Shown here one piece after another: positions 1-5,758 of a stretch of 15,710 nucleotides of DNA. The position numbers and the translations under genes are program-made. Where the stretch lies: NCBI GenBank assembly GCA_004554105.1, contig SFNW01000034.1, positions 1 through 15,710 on the forward strand, read 5' to 3'. How positions within the stretch are numbered: position 1 is the first letter of the stretch; every line of letters starts with the position of its first letter. This DNA comes from Clostridiales bacterium. GTDB lineage: Bacteria > Bacillota > Clostridia > Oscillospirales > CAG-272. The notes under the pieces were generated by a model. The model was given only the letters and a program-made list of their open reading frames with translations. It did not search any database and was not told where the DNA came from.

Positions 1-423
1 ATTGACTCGGTCCAAGAGGCTTACGACACGGGCGACTTTGACGTCCTCGCCGTCGACATTTCGATGCTGTCGACCGACGCATTTGCGCCGCTCGCCGTTT
101 ACGCAACCGAATTTTCGGGCAGCGGCATTGATATGACGAGCGAAAACTACGACTATCTGCCGCACGCGACCGGCTGGAGCGACGAAGGCTACAGCGAAAT
201 CATCGAGCGCGCGTTTGCGGAGAAGAACATCAAGGCGCGTTCCGAGATTCTCGCGGAAGCGGAACGCTATCTGATGGAGCAGGCACCCGTCATGCCCATC
301 GTTTTCAACAAGGACTGCTACCTCGTCAGCAGCAAGCTGTCAGGGCTCGGCACAAGCTACCTCGGCTACCGTGATTTCTCAAAGGTAAGCTATAAGGGCT
401 ACAAGTACGTTCCCGAAGAGTAA
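1..423 (+). CDS. Peptide ABC transporter substrate-binding protein, family 5 (C-terminal part)
   Basis: The open frame runs in from the left edge without a start, so only the last 140 residues are visible. They resemble the C-terminal lobe of family 5 solute-binding proteins (OppA/DppA type). Most telling is the segment with LMEQAPVMPI followed by an aromatic and charged stretch and YLVSSKLSG, where these proteins close over the peptide. In this family the protein is lipid-anchored outside the membrane and delivers oligopeptides to an ABC permease. The permease and ATPase genes are not in the window and would lie upstream, if adjacent. A hairpin with a T-rich tail follows the stop, so this is probably the last gene of its transcript. 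The substrate could also be nickel or another small ligand, because the family is broad. Confidence 0.85.
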   Translation: MDSVQEAYDTGDFDVLAVDISMLSTDAFAPLAVYATEFSGSGIDMTSENYDYLPHATGWSDEGYSEIIERAFAEKNIKARSEILAEAERYLMEQAPVMPIVFNKDCYLVSSKLSGLGTSYLGYRDFSKVSYKGYKYVPEE

Positions 424-450
424 TCGGCACCCGACCTTTTGACTAAATCG

Positions 451-504
451 GCGCACCGCGGCGGCATTTTCAGGCGAAATTTGTCGACGCGGTGCGCTGT
501 TTTC
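451..504 (+). terminator. Probable terminator after the peptide-binding gene
   Basis: A perfect 10-bp inverted repeat (GCGCACCGCG at 451-460, CGCGGTGCGC at 488-497) is followed by TGTTTTC. The 27-base loop is long but contains a smaller TTTC/GAAA pairing. It lies 27 bases after the stop codon and before the next promoter. Confidence 0.6.
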
Positions 505-513
505 AATTTTGCC

Positions 514-542
514 TTGACTTCACGCTTGGTTGATGATAGAAT
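514..542 (+). promoter_or_regulatory. Sigma-A-type promoter for the DUF4364 gene
   Basis: TTGACT (514-519) and TAGAAT (537-542) are separated by 17 bases. The start codon follows 27 bases after the -10 box, with a purine-rich ribosome site (AAAGGGGGAAGAG) between them. Confidence 0.75.
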
Positions 543-569
543 AAAAAAACGCACGAAAGGGGGAAGAGT

Positions 570-1139
570 ATGTCGAACGGCGCGAAATTAAAGAACAAAG
601 ACGACATCAAAATATTTATACTCTACCTCCTGCAGAACATCAACTATCCGTTGGATTTCCCGACGATCAACGACATTGTCGTGCAGGACGAGTACGTCAA
701 CTACTTCGACTTTGCCGAATGCTTTGCCGAGATTTTAGACATGGGGCACGTCGTCGAGGAAATCGGCGTGGACGAAAAGACCGGCGAAAAGGTCACGCGC
801 TATCGGATTTCGCCGCTCGGCTCGGCGGTCGTCAGTCAGCTGCAGAGCGGACTGCTTCGCTCGATTCGCGAGCGAAGCCTGAAGAGCGCACTGAAGCTGC
901 TCTCCTTTAAGAAGCGCGGTGCGGAAATCAGCTGCCGGACGAGCGAACTGGACGACGGCAAGTTTGCCATCGAGTGCGTGATTACCGAGATGGGCAAGGA
1001 AATTCTGCACATCAATCTCGTGGACGACTCCTCGCAGCGCATCGAGCGAATGAAGGCGAATTTTGAGGACCGTCCCGACGGAATTTACAAGGGCATCATG
1101 GCACTCCTTGCGGGTGAGGTCGACTATCTTTTGAACTGA
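570..1139 (+). CDS. DUF4364 family protein
   Basis: The 189-residue product matches my recollection of the DUF4364 family of Clostridia, which is usually about 170-200 residues long. The opening stretch (IKIFILYLLQNINYPLDF) and the alternating helices of residues 8-80 look like a winged-helix DNA-binding fold, followed by an alpha/beta half without clear catalytic motifs. The ATG at 570 sits 4 bases after the purine-rich AAAGGGGGAAGAG ribosome site. Signal peptide and membrane segments are absent, so the protein is cytoplasmic. It has its own promoter and terminator and therefore seems monocistronic, with a SigH-like sigma factor gene downstream. A role as a transcription regulator is inferred from fold only; I know of no defined target. 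Confidence 0.8.
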   Translation: MSNGAKLKNKDDIKIFILYLLQNINYPLDFPTINDIVVQDEYVNYFDFAECFAEILDMGHVVEEIGVDEKTGEKVTRYRISPLGSAVVSQLQSGLLRSIRERSLKSALKLLSFKKRGAEISCRTSELDDGKFAIECVITEMGKEILHINLVDDSSQRIERMKANFEDRPDGIYKGIMALLAGEVDYLLN

Positions 1140-1166
1140 TTTTGTAAGAAGTTTTCCATTTTGAGC

Positions 1167-1214
1167 AAGCGGACTTCGGAGACGACAGTATGCGTCAAAA
1201 AAGTCCGCTTTTTT
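1167..1214 (+). terminator. Terminator after the DUF4364 gene
   Basis: AAGCGGACTT (1167-1176) pairs perfectly with AAGTCCGCTT (1201-1210), followed at once by TTTT. The 24-base loop is long, as in the terminator at 451-504. It lies between the stop codon at 1139 and the next promoter. Confidence 0.7.
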
Positions 1215-1279
1215 GCGGGATTCTGCAAAAAACCCGAAAATTTGTGAAAATTGCACAAAAAAATATTTGCAAAATCCTA

Positions 1280-1307
1280 TTGACATTATGTAAAATAATG
1301 GTATAAT
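1280..1307 (+). promoter_or_regulatory. Strong extended -10 promoter for the sigma factor gene
   Basis: A consensus TTGACA (1280-1285) is 16 bases from a consensus TATAAT (1302-1307), and TGG directly before the -10 box makes it an extended -10 element. This is the best-matching promoter in the window. Transcription would begin near 1314, shortly before the ribosome site of the sigma factor gene. Confidence 0.85.
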
Positions 1308-1336
1308 GGGGTTATAGACAACAAGTGAGGTTTACA

Positions 1337-1924
1337 GTGAGTCGGGGCAAGGATGAAATTTGCGGTGAAGTCGAACGGTTGCTTCCGCTGATTCGGCGGG
1401 GGAGCAGCGCGGCGTTCCTGCGGTTGTCCGAATTGTATGCGCCGCTGCTCGACAGTGAGGTCGCCCGCTATGCGGGAAGTCTTTCCGAGGCAGACCTCGA
1501 GGATTTGCGGCAGGGGGCATCGGTTTCGCTTTACCGAGCGGCACTTGCTTTTCACGCCGACCGCGGCGTGACCTTCGGTCTGTTTGCGAAGATCTGCATC
1601 GTCAACGGCATTGCGGATTCACTCCGCTACATCGGCAAAAAGGGCGGGACGCTCAGCATTGACGATCTGGAGGAGAGCGAACAGCCGGACGACGGCGTGC
1701 CGAATCCGCAAAGTCTGCTGCTCGACAAGGAGCGCGTCTATGAAACGCGCAGGCAGATTCGCTCGGCACTGTCCGACCTCGAATATGAGATTTTTGAAAT
1801 GTATATCAGCGGATTTTCCTATGCAGAGATTGCCTCGCGTATCGGAAAAACTCAAAAGTCGGTAGACAACGCTCTTTGCAGAATCAAGAAAAAACTCAGA
1901 CAAAATTTAAAACAGCCGACATAA
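1337..1924 (+). CDS. SigH-like sigma-70 family RNA polymerase sigma factor
   Basis: The 195-residue product has two sigma domains. Region 2 (about 23-98) contains the LEDLRQGASVSLYRAALAF segment, which resembles the DIIQEG...GLYKAI core of sporulation sigma-H. Region 4 (about 140-190) ends in a helix-turn-helix around FSYAEIASRIGKTQKSVDNA that would read a -35 element. The domains are joined by an acidic linker, and region 1.1 and region 3 are absent. I chose the GTG at 1337 because AGTGAGG lies 6 bases before it; the in-frame GTG at 1325 lies inside that ribosome site. No anti-sigma factor is adjacent. The downstream zinc-ribbon gene has no obvious promoter of its own, so the two may be cotranscribed. 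Orthology to SigH is not proven, and it may be a paralogue with its own regulon. Confidence 0.85.
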   Translation: MSRGKDEICGEVERLLPLIRRGSSAAFLRLSELYAPLLDSEVARYAGSLSEADLEDLRQGASVSLYRAALAFHADRGVTFGLFAKICIVNGIADSLRYIGKKGGTLSIDDLEESEQPDDGVPNPQSLLLDKERVYETRRQIRSALSDLEYEIFEMYISGFSYAEIASRIGKTQKSVDNALCRIKKKLRQNLKQPT

Positions 1925-1932
1925 CGTCGGTT
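1914..1932 (+). repeat. Hairpin across the sigma factor stop codon
   Basis: AGCCGAC (1914-1920) pairs with GTCGGTT (1926-1932) around a 5-base loop that contains the TAA stop. There is no T-run after it, so it is more likely a processing or stability element, or a chance hairpin, than a terminator. It abuts the tRNA-like element. Confidence 0.4.
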
Positions 1933-1936
1933 ATAT

Positions 1937-2003
1937 GCCCGAATAGCTTAAAGCACAGAGCGTTGGAATTGCAAAGGTGTCGGTTTGAATCCGTCTTGGG
2001 GCA
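1937..2003 (+). ncRNA. tRNA-like element with a collapsed anticodon arm
   Basis: A 67-base stretch folds on paper like a tRNA. The acceptor GCCCGAA (1937-1943) pairs with TTGGGGC (1996-2002) at six of seven positions. TA follows where U8 and purine 9 belong. A D-stem GCTT/GAGC (1946-1949/1958-1961) has an 8-base loop. The T-arm fills exactly 17 bases (1979-1995) with the loop TTTGAAT and four of five stem pairs. Between the D-arm and the variable region only about 12 bases remain, forming at best TTG/CAA around six bases, instead of the usual 17-base anticodon arm. It cannot decode normally. CCA is not encoded. It may be a decayed tRNA gene or a leader RNA of the zinc-ribbon gene, whose ATG is 37 bases downstream. 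Confidence 0.45.
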
Positions 2004-2039
2004 AAAAACAATCTACCATTTAGAAGCGAGGTAAGAAAC

Positions 2040-2318
2040 ATGTATCAGGACAAGACTTTGAAGTGCAAGGACTGCGGCGCGGAGTTCGTATTCACGGCAA
2101 GTGAACAGGAATTCTATGCAGAGAAGGGCTTCCAGAACGAGCCCCAGAGATGCAAGCCCTGCAGAGACGCGAGAAAGAGCCAGGCTCGCGCACAGAAGGA
2201 ATACTTCACGACCGTATGTGCAAACTGCGGCAAGGAAGCAAGAGTTCCTTTCCAGCCTTCAAACGACAGACCGGTATATTGCAGCGAGTGCTTTGCTGCA
2301 ATGAAGGAAGGACGCTGA
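2040..2318 (+). CDS. Small double zinc-ribbon protein (CxxC-x17-CxxC type)
   Basis: The 92-residue product has two zinc-ribbon units. The first has cysteines 9, 12, 38 and 41 and resembles the zf-trcl type. The second has cysteines 60, 63, 81 and 84 with exactly 17 residues between the pairs, the CxxC-x17-CxxC arrangement of TIGR04272. Each unit should bind one zinc ion. The middle (residues 42-54) is basic, which suits RNA or DNA binding, though this is inferred. Start: ATG at 2040 after GCGAGGTAAG. Five of seven arginines use AGA, whereas neighbouring genes mostly use CGC; this suggests either high expression or a different origin. The gene ends in a very strong terminator, and the tRNA-like element lies in its leader. 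The function is unknown to me. Confidence 0.8.
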   Translation: MYQDKTLKCKDCGAEFVFTASEQEFYAEKGFQNEPQRCKPCRDARKSQARAQKEYFTTVCANCGKEARVPFQPSNDRPVYCSECFAAMKEGR

Positions 2319-2363
2319 ATCCGACGCACAGGCTGCATAACAGCCGACCGTCAATCGGACTTC

Positions 2364-2392
2364 AAGGCATGACCGCTTGGTCATGCCTTTTT
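2364..2392 (+). terminator. Strong intrinsic terminator after the zinc-ribbon gene
   Basis: A perfect 11-bp stem (2364-2374 with 2379-2389) with a GCTT tetraloop runs into a five-T tract (2388-2392). It separates the zinc-ribbon gene from rlmB. Confidence 0.92.
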
Positions 2393-2440
2393 CCTTGCGC
2401 AAAATTTAAATTGAAATTCCGAAAAATATTGTGAATCTTA

Positions 2441-2469
2441 TATACAAAGGTCGTATTTTGTGGTATACT
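2441..2469 (+). promoter_or_regulatory. Extended -10 promoter for rlmB
   Basis: TATACT (2464-2469) is preceded by TGG, making an extended -10 box. The -35 candidate TATACA (2441-2446), 17 bases upstream, matches only four of six consensus bases, which is usual for extended -10 promoters. The rlmB start follows 33 bases after the -10 box. Confidence 0.6.
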
Positions 2470-2502
2470 TTATGTTGAATAAACTACAGATAAGGACTTT
2501 CT

Positions 2503-3294
2503 ATGCCGTATCAGGAAAATAAACGGAAACCGATTCGCCGCGATTTCACACCGGTGAGCGCCGAGGGCGCCGTCGTCGGACGGAACGCGGTGCGCGAGCT
2601 GCTGAAAAGCGGCAGAGACGTTGATAAAATATTCGTACAGCGCGGCGAGCGCGAGGGCTCGATTACCCTGCTTGTCGCCGAGGCGCTCGACCGGAAGATT
2701 CCCGTCGTCGAGGTCGAAAAGCCGAAGCTCGACACGCTTTCGGGCGGGGGCAATCATCAGGGCATCGTCGCGATGGCGGCGCAGAAGGCGTATTCAAGCG
2801 TGGACGAGATTTTGGAGATTGCCGAAAGACGCGGAGAGAAGCCGTTTGTGTTGATTCTCGACGGCGTGGAGGACCCGCACAATCTCGGCGCGATTATCCG
2901 CAGCGCGGACGTGTTCGGCGTACACGGTGTCATCATTCCCAAGCGTCGTGCCAGCGGTGTGACCGCCGCGGTCGAAAAGGCGTCTGCGGGTGCGCTCGAG
3001 CACATGGCGATTGCCAAGGTGACCAACATTGCCGATACAATCGACGCGCTGAAGAAAAAGGGCTTTTGGATTTACGGTGCGGAGGTCGGCGGCGAGGACT
3101 ATGACAAGGTCGATTACGGCGACGGCGCGGTTGCCGTTGTCCTCGGCAGCGAGGGGGACGGGATTTCGCGTCTCGTCCTCGAAAAATGCGACTTCAAGGT
3201 GACCATTCCCAACTACGGACATGTCAATTCGCTCAACGTATCCTGCGCGGCGGCAGTCGTGCTTGCAAAGGCATCTGCAGAGCGGCATAAATAA
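2503..3294 (+). CDS. rlmB: 23S rRNA (guanosine-2'-O-)-methyltransferase RlmB (TrmH/SpoU family)
   Basis: The 263-residue length is usual for the family. An N-terminal substrate-binding domain (about 20-100, with GRNAVRELL) is followed by a SPOUT domain with three knotted motifs: LDGVEDPHNLGAIIRSA (119-135, with the conserved N127 and R133), VVLGSEGDGIS (212-222), and IPNYGHVNSLNVS (235-247), which binds S-adenosylmethionine. RlmB methylates the ribose of G2251 (E. coli numbering) in the 23S rRNA P-loop; paralogues modify other rRNA or tRNA sites, so the exact nucleotide is inferred. The ATG at 2503 follows AAGGA. Basic residues at the N-terminus (KRKPIRR) may contact RNA. Only 26 bases separate it from the next gene, so the two are probably cotranscribed. 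Confidence 0.92.
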   Translation: MPYQENKRKPIRRDFTPVSAEGAVVGRNAVRELLKSGRDVDKIFVQRGEREGSITLLVAEALDRKIPVVEVEKPKLDTLSGGGNHQGIVAMAAQKAYSSVDEILEIAERRGEKPFVLILDGVEDPHNLGAIIRSADVFGVHGVIIPKRRASGVTAAVEKASAGALEHMAIAKVTNIADTIDALKKKGFWIYGAEVGGEDYDKVDYGDGAVAVVLGSEGDGISRLVLEKCDFKVTIPNYGHVNSLNVSCAAAVVLAKASAERHK

Positions 3295-3320
3295 AGACGA
3301 CGCAAAAGGAGTTTTGGTTT

Positions 3321-5690
3321 ATGGATGAGAAGAACAATCAGGAACTGTCGGTCGAAGAACTGCTGGCAAGGCTGAAAAGCGACCTGATGGGAGAAGATAC
3401 GGGCACGGAAAAGCCCGAGTCGAAAGAAACACCCGAAGCGTCGGAAGCACCCGAGGTTTCCGAAGTGCCGGAGGTGTCGGAAACGCCCGAAGTGCAGGAA
3501 GAGCCGGAAGGATCGGCAGAGCCGGAAATCGAAGATGCGGCAGAGCCGGCGACCGACGAAGCCCCTGCAGAGCCCGAAACCGCCGAAGAAGAGCCGAAAG
3601 AGGCTGTGTCGCCCGATGCGCCGCTTGGCTCGGTTGACGAAAACGAAATCTTCGCGGCGTGGGGACTCAGCCCCGACGATATGGACAAGACGCGCCCGCA
3701 GACCGAAGCGGCACAGACCTCGACATCGGATACGGCAGACGCGACAGACGCGGCGGGCAGCTATACGCCGCCGACCGCAAAGCCGACGCGCAGCTACCGC
3801 ATTGCCCGCATCGAGCGCAAGGAGACCTATACCCAGCGCAAGCAGACCGAGACGCAGAAGGAGTCGGTGGACTATGACCGCACCGACTATTCGCTGATTA
3901 AGCAGGCACTCGGCATGGAAAAGCCCGAAGAGGGCTGGGAAAATCACGAAACGGCTTCGTTTGAGGTCGAGTCAACCGGCATTCCCGAGACGATTGACGC
4001 GCCGAAGGACGAGTTTACCTATCAGCGGCAGCGCGACGACATCGTTGCCGCCTATAAGAAAAAGCAGAAGACTTCGCTTGTCAAGCTGATTCTGACCGCG
4101 CTCACGGCGGCGGCACTGCTCTTTATCGAGTGCCTGCCCGCGCTCGGTGTTCCGACGGCGGAGGTCTTTGACCGCGGCAGTTATCCGCTGGTTTACGGCA
4201 TGGCGACCTTGCAGCTTTTGCTGATTGCGGGTGCGCTTTGCTACAGAGAAATCGTCAACGGCACGCTCGGCATTTTCCGCGGACGGCTGACGGGCGGCGG
4301 CGTTCTGGCACTCTTTATGCTGCTTTCGGTCATCTGCGACATTGTCTGCTGCTTCGGCGGTGTGACGACCGAGGTTTACAATTTCTCGGCAGTCCTCTGT
4401 GCGTTGGCACTCCGCTGCTTTGACTATATGGACATTCGCCGCGAGAGCATGGCGTTTGAGGTCGCTTCGGCGCCCAGCGTCAGCAAATACGTTGCCGTAC
4501 ATATGTCCGACGAGGAGACGGCGCGCGTTGCCGGCGACGAGCCGGACGCATTCGCGCTCTGCGCCGAGAAATGCGGCTTTGTCGAAAACTTCTTCGCCCG
4601 TACCGAAAAGCGTCGGGACGGCGATTTTGAAGTCAATCGCTTCCTCGTGCCTGTCATTGCGGCGGCAGCACTGCTTGCGGCGATTCTCAACCTGTCAAAG
4701 GGCGGCGGCGCGCTGTCGGCATTCTCCGCGTTCAACGCGGTGCTTGCCATCGGTCTGCCCGCGATGATTTTCCTCTGCGGCAGTTATCCGCTCTACAAGG
4801 CGGCAAAGAAGCTCGCAAGGAGCGAGAGCGCGATCATCGGCGAGACCTCGCCCGAGGAATACGCGGGGGCATCGGTTATTTGCTTTGACGACGCGGACGC
4901 CTTCCCGTCCTACGGCGTCGCGCTCGAAAACCTGCGCATTTACGGCAAGGGCGACATCGAGACGATCATCGAGCAGATGGGCGCGGTGTTCGGCAAGCTC
5001 GGCGGCCCGCTGAAGCACGTTTTCACGCTGATGACCTCGGACTGCCCGCGTCCCTACAATGCGAAAATCGAGGGCGTCTGCGAGGACGGCGTCTGCGCCA
5101 AGGTGGACGGCAAAACGCTGTTCATTGGCAAGGCGTCCTACATGGAGGCAAACGGCTTTACCGTCACCGATAAGAGCGAGGAACTGGGCGGCAAGCACTT
5201 TTCCACGATGTATCTGGCACAGGACGGCGCGCTTCGCGCGAAGTTCTTTATCCGCTATACCGTGGACGGCGGCTTTGAGACGATGGTCAAAAAGCTGGCG
5301 CGGCACGGCATTGCATCGGTCATTCTGACCGGCGACGCCAACATCAACGACGAGCTGCTCGCCCGCTCGATGGATTTGTCGCGGCTGCCGGTCAAGGTTG
5401 TCCGCAGACAGGGCGGCGAAACTGCTTTGCACGGCGAGCGCGCCGACAGCGGCGTCGTTTCGCGCGGCGGCGTCTCCGACCTCGTCGGCACGGTGACGAT
5501 GTGCGACAAGCTCTGCCGCGTATTCACGACGCTGAAGGCGGCGAAGATTGCTTCGGTCGTCATCTGCGTTCTGCTCGCGCTCTGCGCGGGGCTGCTCGGC
5601 ATGAGCAATGCGTTAAGCTCGATGTATGCGGCGATTTATCAGCTGTTCTGGCTGATTCCCTGTCTGCTCGTGGCGAAACTCAATCTGTAA
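3321..5690 (+). CDS. Membrane protein with degenerate P1B-type ATPase architecture (probable pseudoenzyme)
   Basis: The 789-residue protein starts with about 250 hydrophilic, Glu/Pro-rich residues without a signal peptide. Eight membrane segments follow, near 253-275, 290-308, 328-346, 354-367, 443-459, 468-490, 743-761 and 768-787. The order of four helices, short loop, two helices, large cytoplasmic domain, two helices is that of P1B-type metal ATPases. The homology shows at VICFDDADAF (D523 where DKTGT belongs), at VDGKTLFIG (595-603, like the nucleotide-binding loop) and at LTGDANINDE (T670-G671-D672). However, DKTGT, the actuator TGE, the CPx metal motif and the hinge GDGxND are all missing, so a normal pump cycle seems impossible. 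Start: ATG at 3321 after AAAAGGAG. Probably in an operon with rlmB. Its job is unknown; sensing or scaffolding is possible. Confidence 0.75.
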   Translation: MDEKNNQELSVEELLARLKSDLMGEDTGTEKPESKETPEASEAPEVSEVPEVSETPEVQEEPEGSAEPEIEDAAEPATDEAPAEPETAEEEPKEAVSPDAPLGSVDENEIFAAWGLSPDDMDKTRPQTEAAQTSTSDTADATDAAGSYTPPTAKPTRSYRIARIERKETYTQRKQTETQKESVDYDRTDYSLIKQALGMEKPEEGWENHETASFEVESTGIPETIDAPKDEFTYQRQRDDIVAAYKKKQKTSLVKLILTALTAAALLFIECLPALGVPTAEVFDRGSYPLVYGMATLQLLLIAGALCYREIVNGTLGIFRGRLTGGGVLALFMLLSVICDIVCCFGGVTTEVYNFSAVLCALALRCFDYMDIRRESMAFEVASAPSVSKYVAVHMSDEETARVAGDEPDAFALCAEKCGFVENFFARTEKRRDGDFEVNRFLVPVIAAAALLAAILNLSKGGGALSAFSAFNAVLAIGLPAMIFLCGSYPLYKAAKKLARSESAIIGETSPEEYAGASVICFDDADAFPSYGVALENLRIYGKGDIETIIEQMGAVFGKLGGPLKHVFTLMTSDCPRPYNAKIEGVCEDGVCAKVDGKTLFIGKASYMEANGFTVTDKSEELGGKHFSTMYLAQDGALRAKFFIRYTVDGGFETMVKKLARHGIASVILTGDANINDELLARSMDLSRLPVKVVRRQGGETALHGERADSGVVSRGGVSDLVGTVTMCDKLCRVFTTLKAAKIASVVICVLLALCAGLLGMSNALSSMYAAIYQLFWLIPCLLVAKLNL
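3432..3512 (+). repeat. Degenerate PEVSE-type pentapeptide repeats in the N-terminal tail
   Basis: Residues 38-64 of the 789-residue membrane protein consist of short units such as PEASEA, PEVSEV, PEVSET and PEVQEE. The DNA repeats only imperfectly, with synonymous and near-synonymous changes, so it is an old or selected low-complexity tract rather than a fresh duplication. It would form an acidic, disordered cytoplasmic stalk. Confidence 0.7.
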
Positions 5691-5702
5691 TTTGACGCGG
5701 CC

Positions 5703-5730
5703 TCTCCCGCGGGCGTCCGCCCGCGGGAGA
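5703..5730 (+). terminator. GC-rich hairpin, possible terminator or processing site
   Basis: A perfect 12-bp stem (5703-5714 with 5719-5730) closes a GTCC tetraloop 12 bases after the preceding stop codon. The tail is only ATTTG, so a typical T-run is lacking. It may be a partial terminator or an mRNA stabiliser between the membrane protein and the radical SAM gene. I see no clear promoter in the remaining 28 bases. Confidence 0.5.
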
Positions 5731-5758
5731 ATTTGCGTCTTGAGAGGAATCCGAAGAT

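Noticed and set aside
1925..2039. Functional tRNA gene
   Set aside because: The anticodon arm is too short to present a normal anticodon, the acceptor and T-stem each carry a mismatch, and CCA is not encoded.
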